NCBI GenBank assembly: GCA_020724545.1
Contig: DYGR01000008.1
Coordinates: 1 to 64,000, forward strand
Length of the DNA stretch: 64,000 nucleotides
DNA from: Candidatus Methanoperedens nitratireducens
Lineage (GTDB): Archaea; Halobacteriota; Methanosarcinia; Methanosarcinales; Methanoperedenaceae
Direction: 5' to 3'
The notes under the pieces are model-generated. The model had not been told where the DNA came from. It did not search any database and saw only the letters and a program-made list of their open reading frames with translations. Positions 15,236 to 24,636 of the stretch are shown piece by piece. Position numbers and translations under genes: made by a program. Each line of letters starts with the position of its first letter. Position 1 is the first letter of the stretch.

Positions 15236-15595
15236 ATGATAAAAGTAGCGGTCGTAGTGTTAGCAGATACAGAGACATATGGAGATATGGCCAGAGTTCA
15301 TAATGCGCTTGAGGCTGCTAAAGAGTTCAAAGAAGCAAAAGATGACTTCAGGCTCATCTTTGACGGTGCCGGAACCAAGTGGATTAATGAGCTTTCAAAA
15401 CCTGAGCACAAGCTTCACGAGCTGTTCGAGTCTGTAATGGATAAAAAGTTCACCGGGGTCTGCAGCTTCTGCTCGGATTTTTTCGGTGCCACGGAGAGCA
15501 CGCAGGCAGCCGGTATTCCCCTCATGAGTGAATTTGAGGAACATCCGAGCTTCAGGAAACTGATATCACAGGGTTACCAGATAATAACATTCTAG
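15236..15595 (+). CDS. DsrE-family sulfur-relay-like protein
   Basis: A 119-aa DsrE/DsrF-fold protein: IKVAVVVLADTETYGDMARV is the first strand and helix, and FDGAGTKW and VCSFCSDFFGATE form the active-site side. Members carry sulfur on a cysteine or bind small ligands; here C-x2-C (SFCS region, residues about 79-82) is the candidate site. The length matches the family. It follows the hydroxyacyl-CoA dehydrogenase by 36 bases, probably cotranscribed, and ends at a strong terminator. A specific sulfur donor is not evident. Confidence 0.8.
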   Translation: MIKVAVVVLADTETYGDMARVHNALEAAKEFKEAKDDFRLIFDGAGTKWINELSKPEHKLHELFESVMDKKFTGVCSFCSDFFGATESTQAAGIPLMSEFEEHPSFRKLISQGYQIITF

Positions 15596-15620
15596 GCTTT
15601 ACGTATTTTCTTAAAAAAAA

Positions 15621-15660
15621 GGTGCCTTACGCACAGGCAAGGCACCCTGTTTCTTATTTA
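15621..15660. terminator. bidirectional hairpin terminator between convergent genes
   Basis: GGTGCCTT (15621-15628) pairs with AAGGCACC (15639-15646). The right side continues with a T-rich tract on the plus strand, and the left side is preceded by eight A residues, giving eight T residues on the minus strand. It can therefore serve both the DsrE-like gene and the secreted-protein gene. Confidence 0.75.
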
Positions 15661-15690
15661 TTTTCTCCTTGTTCTTTACCTTACTACTGC

Positions 15691-16341
15691 TCAGTTCTCA
15701 TGTACCGAGACCTGTAGATCTTCGCAGGCAAATTGTCCTGGAGTACCTGTACCTGGCGGAGCGTTATTGCAGCCGCCACCAAATGTCAGGAGCTGGTCAG
15801 GCATCGCCTCTGGAACAAGCGGACCATGGTCGCGGACAATAAGATGGATATCCGCTCCCATTGGATTGGTCAATCCTTCGCCGCACGGCAGGCCGGGCTG
15901 GCATCCTTCTGTATCACCCACTGGAAGGTGCGCTCCGAAACTGGCATTACCTCTGGCATTGCTAACAGTGCCAGCCGCAAACATGACCGATGGCTGTGTC
16001 ATGTTATTTTCCAGGTCGCCCTCACCGCAGCGGGACTGATTATCACCGGCGGTGCAGTTCTCAGGCCTGTTGAAGATGACCCACCAGACTGTCATCGCAT
16101 TATTGGCTGGAAGCTCTGATGTGTGCAGTATCATAGCTGCTCCCTCGTCGGTTCTAAAAAGCATAGATCCGGCATCAGGTACAACCGAGCCGTTTGAGAG
16201 CAAGCGAACATCGCTTTTGCTGAGCTTGATAGCGAACGATGAGAGCGCAGCCTGGCTGGAGAACACGACCACTGCCAGCAATGTAAATATGGCGAGCAAT
16301 CCGAACCACCTGGTCAGGTTCTTTCTCTGTATTCTTACCAT
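15691..16341 (-). CDS. secreted protein of unknown function
   Basis: A 216-aa exported protein: a basic start (MVRIQRKNLTRW), a hydrophobic segment (FGLLAIFTLLAVVVFSS) and a likely cleavage site near SQAALS. The mature part is rich in strands and glycine, has six cysteines that may form disulfides (ENCTAGDNQSRC, GCQPGLPC, GGCNN...FAC), and contains a possible metal-binding HLIVRDHG. I do not recognise the family; the layout suggests an extracellular beta-sandwich. A promoter with a palindrome lies at 16395-16430. Confidence 0.65.
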   Translation of the reverse strand: MVRIQRKNLTRWFGLLAIFTLLAVVVFSSQAALSSFAIKLSKSDVRLLSNGSVVPDAGSMLFRTDEGAAMILHTSELPANNAMTVWWVIFNRPENCTAGDNQSRCGEGDLENNMTQPSVMFAAGTVSNARGNASFGAHLPVGDTEGCQPGLPCGEGLTNPMGADIHLIVRDHGPLVPEAMPDQLLTFGGGCNNAPPGTGTPGQFACEDLQVSVHEN

Positions 16342-16394
16342 TCATTCACCCCCTTCTCCTTCTTTAATGTGAGCGCTGTGCCTGGCACAGTGCT

Positions 16395-16430
16395 CTACAT
16401 AATGTAGTATATCAAGGCTCTATATTTAAA
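16395..16430 (-). promoter_or_regulatory. TATA box and palindrome upstream of the secreted-protein gene
   Basis: On the minus strand a TTTAAATATA box lies at about 16421-16430, and the palindrome CTACATAATGTAG spans 16395-16407, near the expected transcript start. The combination looks like a repressor-controlled promoter. Confidence 0.4.
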
Positions 16431-16464
16431 CCTGGCCCCCACTGCATCTGTTAACAAAGGCTAG

Positions 16465-16680
16465 TTATTTAGTTAAAGCCTTTTCTACTATTCCAGGCCA
16501 TATCGATGCCGATACTATCATGGACAGGATGAATACGAATACCATCCCTCCATACACATCCACACTTGTGAATATCACATTCTCCTGCATCTTCTGTAAA
16601 GCTAGTACATAGAACAGGATTACAATGATAAAGGATGTTGCCAGACTTGCGATCATACTGTAGAGCCCTTTTTTATCCAT
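16465..16680 (-). CDS. small two-helix membrane protein next to copA
   Basis: A 71-aa protein with two membrane helices (residues about 7-27 and 43-61). The ATG at 16680 has AGAGGTG six bases upstream; a GTG three codons earlier would overlap that site. It starts five bases past the copper ATPase stop, so it is probably translated from the same transcript. It could be an accessory subunit or regulator of the pump. No homologue is recognised. Confidence 0.65.
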   Translation of the reverse strand: MDKKGLYSMIASLATSFIIVILFYVLALQKMQENVIFTSVDVYGGMVFVFILSMIVSASIWPGIVEKALTK

Positions 16681-16685
16681 GCTAT

Positions 16686-19472
16686 TCACCTCTTTAGCTT
16701 TATCCGCTTCATCAAAAGCGTGTTTGTCGTCACAGAAACAGAACTTGCAGCCATAGCAGCGGCAGCAAGTGCCGGGTTAATCAGGAACGGAGGCTGTGTG
16801 AAAGGATACAGGATACCTGCTGCTATGGGTATTCCTACAGAGTTATAGAAGAAAGCCCAGAAAAGGTTCTGCTTGATCTTATTGAGCGTGAGCTTGCTCA
16901 GCTTTATGGCCTTCGCCACGTCGCCCACATCATTCTTTATAAGGACTATCTGTGCTGATTCAATCGCCACATCGGTACCGCTCCCTATGGCTATGCCAAC
17001 ATCCGACTGCATGAGCGCAGGGGCATCGTTTATGCCGTCGCCAACCATCGCAACCTTTTTGCCTTCGGCCTGGAGCTTCTTGACCTCAGCCGCCTTGTCT
17101 TCTGGAAGCACTTCTGATAGTACCCTGTCAATACCCACCTGTTTTCCTATTGCATCAGCAGTCCTCTTATTATCACCTGTGATCATGGCAACCGTGAATC
17201 CCATCCTGCGCAGGTCCTGGACTGCCTCTTTTGAGTTCTCCTTCAGGGTATCTGCTACTGCTATTATCCCGGCCAACTCATTATCTTTTGATACCAGCAT
17301 GGCTGTTTTTCCCTCGAGCTCAAGCTCTTCCATCTTATTATTTACCTGTGTAATGTCTATGCCGTTCTCGACCATCAGTTTCCTTGTACCAATCAGGATT
17401 CTCTTTCCATCGTATCTCACTTCCACGCCTTTCCCTGGTATGGCCTTGAATTCCTCTGCATCCGGAACATCGATGCTGTGGGCCTTTGCTCCTTTAAGTA
17501 CAGCCTCTCCGAGCGGGTGCTCAGACCCCTTCTCTGCTATAGCTGCAAGCTTAAGCACATCGTTTTCGGTACCTTTTATGGCTACCACATCGGTAAGTGC
17601 GGGTTCCCCTTTTGTTAAGGTACCTGTCTTATCGAACACTATTGTATCAAGCTTCTGTGCTCTCTCAAGTGCATCACCACCTTTTATGAGTATGCCGTTC
17701 TCGGCTCCTTTACCTGTCCCGACCATGATCGCAGTAGGGGTGGCAAGACCTACAGCACACGGGCATGAGATAATCAGCACGGTAATGGATATAAGCAGTG
17801 CGAATAAAAATGGGGAAATGGGCACAGACGTAGAAGCGGACATCTCTCCCATTGCCATGAATGTGGCAGGGACATCAAAGTACTCAAACCCGATAAAGAA
17901 CCAGAAGAAGAACGTCAGGAGTGCGAGCATGTGCACTGCAAGTATGAAATGCCCTGCAACTATGTCTGCAAGTCTCTGGATTGGCGCCTTCTGGGTCTGG
18001 GCGTTCTCAACCAGCCTGATTATCTGGGCAAGAGCAGTATCTGAGCCCACTTTTGTGGCTTTGAACCTTATCATGCCAGTCTTGTTGATAGTAGCGCCTA
18101 TGACCTCATCTCCTGCAGTTTTCTCTACAGGCAGGCTCTCACCTGTTATCATGGATTCATCCACTGCTGTGAGGCCGTCGATCACTTTGCCGTCCACTGG
18201 TATTTTCTCACCCGGGCGTACAACGACTATATCATCAACTGCAACATCCTCAACAGGTATCTCTTTCTCCTCACCATTCACAATAATGCGGGCTGTCTTT
18301 GCCGCAAGCCCCATGAGTTTGCGGATAGCTTCTGATGTCTTTCCTTTGGTGAGCGCCTCAAGGTACCGCCCCAGCACAATGAACATTATAAGCAGTGCAG
18401 CAGTATCGTAGTACGTATGGCTGTATGCTTCACCAAGATCAAGGAAGGTGGCTGCCACGCTGATAGTGTATGCTGCCCCTGTTCCTGTAGCGATCAGGAG
18501 ATTCATATCCGTTACGCCGTGTTTTAACCCTCTGTACGTGCCCTCGAAGAACTGCCGTCCCGGGAACAGCATTACAATTGTGGCAAGAATGAAAAGCAAT
18601 ATATCATTCTGGGGTATCAGGGGTGTATAGGGGGAAAGCCAGGCTATGTTGCGTCCCATGTCACCAAGTGATATCGGGATTGCAAGTGTAAGTGCGATTA
18701 TAAAGTTAATCTTCTGCCTCTTTATCTCGGCTTCTCTTGCCCTCTGCTCCCTGTCAGCCTCTAATTTCTCTAATTTCTCAGATGCTGTGTAACCCACATC
18801 CTCGATTGCTTTTTTGATACCTGATATCGGGATGATCTCAGGGTCGTATGATATCCTTGCCTGCTCAAGAGGAAAGCTTACATTTGCAGATACAATACCC
18901 TCTGTCTTTAGAAGTGCCTTCTCAATATTGATAGCGCACGATGCGCAGTGCATCCCGCCTACTTTGAGCGTGATATCCCGCTTTACCACTCCATAGCCAA
19001 TATCTGTGATAGCTTTTTCTAACGTCTTTGGATTTACAATATCAGGGTCATACTCCACCATCGCTTTTTCTATCGAGAAGTTGACAGAGGCGCTCTTTAC
19101 TCCGTTTATCTTGTTGAGTGCCCTCTCAATGTTCTGGGCGCACGAGGCGCAGCTCATCCCTGTAATATGCAGGGCTGCTTTTCTTAACTTCCCGGCTCCT
19201 TCTTTTATTTCAGGTTGAGTAACAATCTCTTTAACCTGTAAAGGCACAGGGCATGATTCGCTCTCTTCCAGAACCTGATAGTCTGTAGCTGCAATAGCCT
19301 TTTTTATTGACTCAGGATCTGTTACAGAGGTATCGAATGAGACTTTTACCTCACCTTTTTTAAAATCAGCCGATGCTTTTTTTACTCCTTTAACACTCAT
19401 CGCAGCATCATGAATTGTCTTTTCACAATGACCGCACATCATGCCTTTGATTTTTATTGTAATGTTTTCCAA
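16686..19472 (-). CDS. copA: Cu(I)-translocating P1B-type ATPase with three HMA domains
   Basis: A 928-aa copper pump. Three N-terminal HMA domains carry MMCGHC (C13, C16), MSCASC and MHCASC. The membrane part contains SCPCAVG (CPC at 570-572), the family's Cu(I)/Ag(I) site. The actuator loop is TGES, the phosphorylated aspartate is D614 in [13 protein letters not shown] binds ATP, and [12 protein letters not shown] is the hinge. The end has the usual copper-type sequence [16 protein letters not shown]. It exports Cu(I) from the cytoplasm. Unlike the pump at 6464-8920 it has all the standard motifs. A TATA-like AAATATATA lies about 35 bases upstream. Confidence 0.95.
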   Translation of the reverse strand: MENITIKIKGMMCGHCEKTIHDAAMSVKGVKKASADFKKGEVKVSFDTSVTDPESIKKAIAATDYQVLEESESCPVPLQVKEIVTQPEIKEGAGKLRKAALHITGMSCASCAQNIERALNKINGVKSASVNFSIEKAMVEYDPDIVNPKTLEKAITDIGYGVVKRDITLKVGGMHCASCAINIEKALLKTEGIVSANVSFPLEQARISYDPEIIPISGIKKAIEDVGYTASEKLEKLEADREQRAREAEIKRQKINFIIALTLAIPISLGDMGRNIAWLSPYTPLIPQNDILLFILATIVMLFPGRQFFEGTYRGLKHGVTDMNLLIATGTGAAYTISVAATFLDLGEAYSHTYYDTAALLIMFIVLGRYLEALTKGKTSEAIRKLMGLAAKTARIIVNGEEKEIPVEDVAVDDIVVVRPGEKIPVDGKVIDGLTAVDESMITGESLPVEKTAGDEVIGATINKTGMIRFKATKVGSDTALAQIIRLVENAQTQKAPIQRLADIVAGHFILAVHMLALLTFFFWFFIGFEYFDVPATFMAMGEMSASTSVPISPFLFALLISITVLIISCPCAVGLATPTAIMVGTGKGAENGILIKGGDALERAQKLDTIVFDKTGTLTKGEPALTDVVAIKGTENDVLKLAAIAEKGSEHPLGEAVLKGAKAHSIDVPDAEEFKAIPGKGVEVRYDGKRILIGTRKLMVENGIDITQVNNKMEELELEGKTAMLVSKDNELAGIIAVADTLKENSKEAVQDLRRMGFTVAMITGDNKRTADAIGKQVGIDRVLSEVLPEDKAAEVKKLQAEGKKVAMVGDGINDAPALMQSDVGIAIGSGTDVAIESAQIVLIKNDVGDVAKAIKLSKLTLNKIKQNLFWAFFYNSVGIPIAAGILYPFTQPPFLINPALAAAAMAASSVSVTTNTLLMKRIKLKR

Positions 19473-19604
19473 TGGTAAGTCTCCAGATTCTGTTTTGAAT
19501 AGTGTAGTATATATTTATCAGTTATGTGTGTTGTGGTTTAAAAAATGAAAATAAAAAAGACATAAAACTCACATTTCGCACATCTCTAACATAAATATAT
19601 TAAA

Positions 19605-19706
19605 TTAAATCTTCCGGTGTTCCCCGTGGTTTGTAACTTTCACACCTGAGGCATCCATAGCTATTATTACATTCTCTTCTTTTTCAGAAATCTTCTCCTT
19701 GTTGGT
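19605..19706 (-). pseudogene. fragment of an IS5-like DDE transposase
   Basis: The 338-base gap between copA and the FilR1 gene holds a short minus-strand frame, stop to stop, encoding VIIAMDASGVKVTNHGEH. This resembles the segment around the first catalytic Asp of IS5/IS4-type transposases (typically D.SGIKV.NRGEW). Only 34 codons remain, with no terminal repeats, so the element is an old remnant. The rest of the gap is A/T-rich promoter-like sequence. Confidence 0.6.
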
Positions 19707-19810
19707 GATTTAAAGTACCATAAGGTCTAAATAGTTATAAATATTATTCATCCGATAACTAACAAGCCTTTTCCTTTAATCAACACAACAGGCTGAGGAT
19801 AAGTGTAATT

Positions 19811-20593
19811 ATGCCAGATCTTTTAGATATTATCACATCATCGGATAAACGAAAAAAAATTCTTCTTCTGCTGCAGGATGGGCCCATAACATTGGGTGAG
19901 ATCAGACGCACTTTAAATTTTAATGCTACAGGAATACTCCCCCAGATCAGGATACTTGAGGAAAGAAATCTAGTGAGGCAAGAGGGTAAACAGTATGCCC
20001 TTACCGGGATCGGACAGATCGTAGCAAAGCATCTGGAACCTTTAGTAAAAACAGTACAAGTTATTGAGCAACAAGAAGAATTCTGGCGGGAGCATGACCT
20101 TACAGCAATCCCATTCCAGTTGCTCATGAAGATTAGTGAGCTTGGTGATACCCAGATAATAGAGAGCAGTATAGAAGAGCTCTTTGAACCACATAAAGAA
20201 TTTCTGGGGAATATATTGGAATCCAGAAGAGTAATGGGCATATCCCCTATAGTTCATCCAGTTTATCCAGATTTCTTTTTACGATTAGCCGAGATGGGAA
20301 CTGATGTATCCCTTATCTTGACAAGAGGAGCGTTTTACAAAGTAGAAAAGGAATACAGCGACATGCTTGCGCAAGGATTGAGCTTTGAGAATGGAAGCCT
20401 CTATATTTCAGATGAAGATATAAGATTTGCACATGTTGTGACTGATGTCTTTTTCTCTTTTTCCCTTTTCTTTAAAAATGGTGTTTTTGATTCTAGAGCG
20501 GATCTGGTAAGCTTTGATAAATCTGCTCTTTTATGGGGAGAAGAGCTTTTTAATTATTATAAGGAACGCTCTGTGAAGATAGAGAAATTATAG
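19811..20593 (+). CDS. FilR1-domain transcriptional regulator
   Basis: A 260-aa regulator with an N-terminal ArsR-like winged helix (KILLLLQDGPITLGEIRRTL, then GILPQIRILEERNLVRQEG). The long C-terminal domain (LTAIPFQLLMKISELGDTQI, then HPVYPDFFLRLAEMGTDVSLIL) is that described for FilR1, a regulator of methanogenesis genes and filament formation in Methanosaeta. Many paralogues occur in Methanosarcinales. The effector is probably a small molecule. It lies downstream of copA on the other strand, and its target is not evident. Its end overlaps the UbiA gene by 44 bases tail to tail. Confidence 0.85.
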   Translation: MPDLLDIITSSDKRKKILLLLQDGPITLGEIRRTLNFNATGILPQIRILEERNLVRQEGKQYALTGIGQIVAKHLEPLVKTVQVIEQQEEFWREHDLTAIPFQLLMKISELGDTQIIESSIEELFEPHKEFLGNILESRRVMGISPIVHPVYPDFFLRLAEMGTDVSLILTRGAFYKVEKEYSDMLAQGLSFENGSLYISDEDIRFAHVVTDVFFSFSLFFKNGVFDSRADLVSFDKSALLWGEELFNYYKERSVKIEKL

Positions 20594-21431
20594 TCAATCT
20601 AAGGATAAGAGCAATGGTGGACTCGCAATCTATCATGATCTCTCTCGTATATCCTCTTATTCCCGGCTTCTGTACTTCAAAAGCTGATATACACAAAGAG
20701 GTAGAGGTAATCCCGACAAGAAAACTGTAGGACAGAACTACAAATTCGGGTCTTATAAAATCCATCAAAAGCACGATAACCATAACTGAGTGAAGTAGTA
20801 AGCACAGTATCATCAGTATTTTTCTGGTTTTGTCTTTACCGAGGCATACAGGCAGCGTTTTAATTCCCGCGACCGTATCGCCTTTTACGTCTTTGAGATC
20901 ATAAAGTACCGAATTAATAAATAATTTGATTGTGTAAAATAAAAAGATTGAAATTGTAGTAAAGATGCTTTCAGCCCATTTGCTGATGATAATCGCTATG
21001 GTCCCTCCCCATGTCAATGCGATTACTATATTCTTGCCCCCTGTACTGCCCTTTAATTTTAGCTTAATTTTACCTATTTTGATACCTTTTGAGTATAAGT
21101 AGCCTACAATGAAAGGAAAAAACGATGCAAAATATATGTTCTCTTGAGCAAGTATTAAAGTTCCGGCAAGAAACGTAATGATGCAGGCAATAATGGCAAT
21201 GTGTTTCTTTGATCCCGCTAATTCGCTCCTGTTTATAGCGTCTTCTTCGCAATCCAGGGCACGGTCAAGAGTATAGGTTGCATAAATGATCAATCCACCT
21301 GCCAGATAGACCATTATTCTGGGCTCTATACCCGCAAACAGAAAGGCGATATGCAGCCGGAGAGCCCCTGAGATAGCTATAAGAGTTGAAGAATTAAGAA
21401 GTCGTAAGGTGGGCGAGTAAAGGAAATTCAC
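20550..21431 (-). CDS. UbiA-family prenyltransferase homologue
   Basis: A 293-aa membrane protein with eight or nine hydrophobic segments and both Asp-rich motifs of the UbiA superfamily: YTLDRALDCEED after the second helix and YDLKDVKGD in the middle. UbiA enzymes move prenyl chains onto aromatic or lipid acceptors in the membrane; the acceptor is unknown here. The start is GTG 21431 with no ribosome site and a TATA-like ATATAATTTTTA about 25 bases upstream, which suits a leaderless transcript. Confidence 0.82.
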   Translation of the reverse strand: MNFLYSPTLRLLNSSTLIAISGALRLHIAFLFAGIEPRIMVYLAGGLIIYATYTLDRALDCEEDAINRSELAGSKKHIAIIACIITFLAGTLILAQENIYFASFFPFIVGYLYSKGIKIGKIKLKLKGSTGGKNIVIALTWGGTIAIIISKWAESIFTTISIFLFYTIKLFINSVLYDLKDVKGDTVAGIKTLPVCLGKDKTRKILMILCLLLHSVMVIVLLMDFIRPEFVVLSYSFLVGITSTSLCISAFEVQKPGIRGYTREIMIDCESTIALILRLTIISLSSQSVPYNN

Positions 21432-21482
21432 ACCTATAAAAATTATATAGCTGCTTTATATTACAAATGTCTTGAAATTTTT

Positions 21483-21536
21483 AACGGTATTGAAAATTTT
21501 AATGTCATTGTAATTTTCAACGGCATTGTAATTTTA
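21483..21536. repeat. three 18-bp tandem repeats
   Basis: Three consecutive 18-base units at 21483-21500, 21501-21518 and 21519-21536 follow the pattern AAYGKYATTGWAATTTTN. They lie in the 343-base gap upstream of both the UbiA gene (minus) and the protease gene (plus). The period places each copy on a slightly shifted DNA face, so they may be regulator sites. Confidence 0.6.
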
Positions 21537-21622
21537 TAAACAGAAACTAATATATACTTCCTGTCTCATCTAAAAAATTGGGTCTGTAAAGTCTGAGGAT
21601 AAATACCTGGATTTTCAGAGCC

Positions 21623-21778
21623 ATGAAAAACGTGGGGATCAGCCGTTCCGAGAGAGCAACTGAGCCCCAGACGTTGCCCGAAGGCATGGTAGTATCTGCT
21701 TTATGTGTACTTAAAGCCAGCGCCGCGCCTGAGGGCATAGAAGAGAATGAAAATATAATTGGAGGAATAAAAATATGA
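21623..21778 (+). CDS. 51-aa ORF coupled to the protease gene (doubtful)
   Basis: ATG 21623 opens 51 codons without a clear ribosome site; the TGA overlaps the protease ATG as ATGA. The product (GISRSERATEPQTLPEGM and on) is proline- and glutamate-rich with no clear fold. It may be the tail of a degraded transposase, a leader, or chance. The frame is closed by a TGA just upstream. Confidence 0.3.
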   Translation: MKNVGISRSERATEPQTLPEGMVVSALCVLKASAAPEGIEENENIIGGIKI

Positions 21779-22974
21779 AGAAAAGTAAAGGAATGCAATT
21801 AGGCGCTATGCTTGCGGCAATGTTGCTGGCGAGCGTGGCGCTTGTAGTTGTGGTGAATGCACAAGATAGTGGTGGAAAACCTGCATTGAATAATAAGGAC
21901 CCACTGTTGTATGATGCACAAATATATGCGTCAAATAATAATATCAGTACTGAGGAAGCTCTCCACCGATTCCAAATTCAAGATATTGCAGGTAAACTGG
22001 ATGCGGAACTGAGCATGAATGAGACAGGAACCTTTGCTGGACTTTGGGTTGAGCACAAGCCGAAATTCAAGATTGTTGTGCAGTTTACCCGCAGTGGCGA
22101 AGAGACAATCAAACCATACATGAAGCAGCACGCAGAGTTAGCCAACATTGTTGAGGTGCGCACTGCAAAAGAATCGTTGGCTAACCTCCAAAGAGATCAA
22201 GCCAATGCTTTATATCTGGCCCGTGCATCAGGCATACCTGTAGAATCAGACATCAATGTATATAATAACAGTGTTGAGTTGTATATGACTAAATCTGATA
22301 GGAGCAGGTTTGATGATGATTTACTAAGAAGGGAGGGACGATTATCAGATAAAGTTAGAGTGGTAGCGGTTGAAACATTGGGAATAGATGAAGCCAACAT
22401 TTATGGTGGACTCTCATTGAGTTCCTGTACAAGTGGTTTTTCGGTAAAGAAAGGTTGGCTCTTTATCACAAAAGGCATTACAACAGCAGGTCACTGCCCA
22501 AATACCCAGTCATATAATGGTAATAGCCTTACTTTTCAGAGTGAAAAATGGACGGGCAGCTATGATACCCAGTGGCACACTGCGTCAGGCTACACTGTGA
22601 CGAATAAAATACAGTGGGATAGTGATGGTAGTACACGTGATATAACCGCGACGATAAGTCGAAGCAACCAAGTAGTTGGAGGCTATGTTTGTAAGTATGG
22701 TAAGACCACCGCTTATACATGTGGTTACATCAGTAGTAAAGACTTCAATCCACAAACCCAAGAGAATAATGCAGCAACGTTTATTCGGGTTGATAACACA
22801 GCGGGTTACAATGATCTTTCTTCTGCTGGAGATAGTGGCGGTCCCTGGTTCTTATTAGGCAATGCATATGGAACACATAAAGGTGCACCTGGCGATGATC
22901 CCAATGATGCCATCTATATGGCAGTCGACTATGTGGAGTCTGGACTTGGCGTCAGTATAATGACATCCCCGTAA
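21775..22974 (+). CDS. secreted alpha-lytic/streptogrisin-type serine protease
   Basis: A 399-aa exported protease. It has a signal peptide (hydrophobic stretch LGAMLAAMLLASVALVVVV, end near VNAQ), then a prodomain of about 180 residues. The chymotrypsin-fold catalytic domain is most like MEROPS family S1E/S1D: H240 in TTAGHC, D264 in SYDTQW and S354 in GDSGGPW form the triad. SSCTSGF...AGHC and VCKYGKTTAYTCG supply the two typical disulfides. Such proteases are common in actinobacteria and other soil bacteria and unusual in methanogen relatives, so transfer from bacteria is likely. GGAGG precedes the ATG. A lipoprotein gene follows in the same direction. Confidence 0.9.
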   Translation: MKKSKGMQLGAMLAAMLLASVALVVVVNAQDSGGKPALNNKDPLLYDAQIYASNNNISTEEALHRFQIQDIAGKLDAELSMNETGTFAGLWVEHKPKFKIVVQFTRSGEETIKPYMKQHAELANIVEVRTAKESLANLQRDQANALYLARASGIPVESDINVYNNSVELYMTKSDRSRFDDDLLRREGRLSDKVRVVAVETLGIDEANIYGGLSLSSCTSGFSVKKGWLFITKGITTAGHCPNTQSYNGNSLTFQSEKWTGSYDTQWHTASGYTVTNKIQWDSDGSTRDITATISRSNQVVGGYVCKYGKTTAYTCGYISSKDFNPQTQENNAATFIRVDNTAGYNDLSSAGDSGGPWFLLGNAYGTHKGAPGDDPNDAIYMAVDYVESGLGVSIMTSP

Positions 22975-23025
22975 TTTAGTAGAAACAACAAGAGAAACAA
23001 TAATTAAAAAACAGGTAGAGGTAAA

Positions 23026-23466
23026 ATGAATTTAAAATTAAAAGTATTGATGATTGGAGTCATTATATCCACATTGATGAGTGGGTGTGTTGAAGAGACG
23101 CAGCAAAATGATAAATTGGTCAATACTTCAACCTCTACTCCTTTCTTTCCACAGCAAAAAGAGAAACCTACCATTTATATGGATGCGGAATTAGTTGGTG
23201 AATTAGTGCTAAAAGATGGTTGTCTCCGTGTGGATAACTATTTGCTCGTATGGCCTCATGGTTTTTCAGTAAGCACTGAAAATGGAGTAGTCAAGATCAT
23301 TGATAACAACGGTCAACCTATAATGAGTGTTGGAGATAAGGTCAAACTTGGTGGAGGTGGCGGTGAAATGCCCGATGAACGTATAGCACAATATTCAGCA
23401 GAGTTGCCTAGTGCTCGTTGTTCAGGGCCTTATTGGATCGTTGGAGAGGTGTTAACAAATGGTTAA
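23026..23466 (+). CDS. lipoprotein of unknown function
   Basis: A 146-aa protein whose signal sequence ends in the lipobox LMSGC (C21), so it is anchored on the outer face of the membrane. A short Thr/Ser-rich linker leads to a small beta-rich domain (VGELVLKDGCLRVDN, LLVWPHGFSVS, GDKVKLGGGGGEMP) with two further cysteines that may pair. It lies 51 bases after the protease gene with an AGAGGT site. It could be a cell-surface partner or inhibitor of the protease; that is inference from position. Confidence 0.65.
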   Translation: MNLKLKVLMIGVIISTLMSGCVEETQQNDKLVNTSTSTPFFPQQKEKPTIYMDAELVGELVLKDGCLRVDNYLLVWPHGFSVSTENGVVKIIDNNGQPIMSVGDKVKLGGGGGEMPDERIAQYSAELPSARCSGPYWIVGEVLTNG

Positions 23467-23677
23467 AAGCAAGGGAATAAGTATGAGTCAACACTCGATA
23501 ACTTATAATCCATAAAAATGGTTTTTGTACTATATACATTTATCGAATGTCCTGAAATTATTTTACTTTATTACTTGATTTGTATTACCAGTTTCCAACT
23601 AGTTTCATATAACAGAAGGTCGATGCGTACGCGTGCCTAAAGCATTTAACCATGAAAGATAATATTATATCTATAGG

Positions 23678-24625
23678 ATGAGAAGAAGCAGTATTTTACT
23701 TCAAATAATCATTGGTGTATCTATTATTATTTTTATTTTTAAAAGATTTGATATTAACAATGTAATATCTATTCTCAAGCAAACTGATTATTTGTTTTTC
23801 ATTCTGGCCTGTCTGGCATATTTATTTTTAAATCTTGTTCTTGCCGCCCGCCTGAATTATCTATTGACCAGGATAGGATACAGGATCAAATTCTCGACCG
23901 TATTTTTTTCGCATATGGGAGGAATGATGGCCGGGGATATTACACCGGGGAGGAGCGGATATTTTATAACACCGCCCCTCATGAAAAAAAATGCCGGCAG
24001 CCAGATAACCGATGGTATGGCCTGTATCTTTGCACCGCAGGGCATAGAATTTCTTCTAAAAGTTAGCGGAGCTGCTGCGGCTATAATTTATATTTCTACA
24101 CTGCCGGGTATCAGTAATGATCTGCTTATCTCAGCCGGGACAGGGGCTACTATTCTGTTGATCGTGGGAGTCCTGATGCTGACTGTTTCATGGCGGAACG
24201 AGGAAGTGACTTCAAGACTTTTAAGCAGAGTCCCATTTTTTAAGAATTTTACTGATAATCTTTTATCATTCAAAGAAAAAAACATAGGAATAAGAGAGAA
24301 TATCAATGCTATTTTAATATTAAGCATGGTTGGATGGGTCTTTGCAGCCCTGCAATGGTTTTACCTGGGAAGGGCCATTGGAATTGAGCTATCGTTCTTT
24401 GTTTTCTTTTTACTCCATCCGCTATTGAGCATATTGATGTTTGTGCCCATATCGCCAGCAGGTTTTGGGGTAATGGAACTGGGAACAATCGGGGTCTTTT
24501 CATTATTTGGAATATCCCCGGCACTTGCAGTAGCTTTTTCAGTCCTGGTGAGAATCAGTATATTATTGGTTGATCTGACAGGTCTAAAAACTGTACTTGC
24601 TTCTCTTGGGGATATTAAGTTTTGA
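23678..24625 (+). CDS. flippase-like integral membrane protein (LPG synthase TM/UPF0104 type)
   Basis: A 315-aa protein with about eight membrane helices and the signature of the lysylphosphatidylglycerol synthase membrane domain/UPF0104 family: an AARLNYLLTRIGYRIKF turn, GGMMAGDITPGRSGYF, and near the end SPAGFGVMELGTIGVF. Archaeal stand-alone members are thought to move lipid-linked precursors across the membrane. The start has no ribosome site (CTATAGGATG), suggesting a leaderless transcript. The 211-base gap before it shows nothing else. It converges on purC. Confidence 0.82.
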   Translation: MRRSSILLQIIIGVSIIIFIFKRFDINNVISILKQTDYLFFILACLAYLFLNLVLAARLNYLLTRIGYRIKFSTVFFSHMGGMMAGDITPGRSGYFITPPLMKKNAGSQITDGMACIFAPQGIEFLLKVSGAAAAIIYISTLPGISNDLLISAGTGATILLIVGVLMLTVSWRNEEVTSRLLSRVPFFKNFTDNLLSFKEKNIGIRENINAILILSMVGWVFAALQWFYLGRAIGIELSFFVFFLLHPLLSILMFVPISPAGFGVMELGTIGVFSLFGISPALAVAFSVLVRISILLVDLTGLKTVLASLGDIKF

Positions 24626-24636
24626 TCTTTATCCGA

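Noticed and set aside
16873-18411. A 512-codon open frame on the plus strand
   Set aside because: It lies wholly antisense to copA, is rich in Ser, Pro and Thr as expected for a mirrored frame, and has no ribosome site or recognisable motif.
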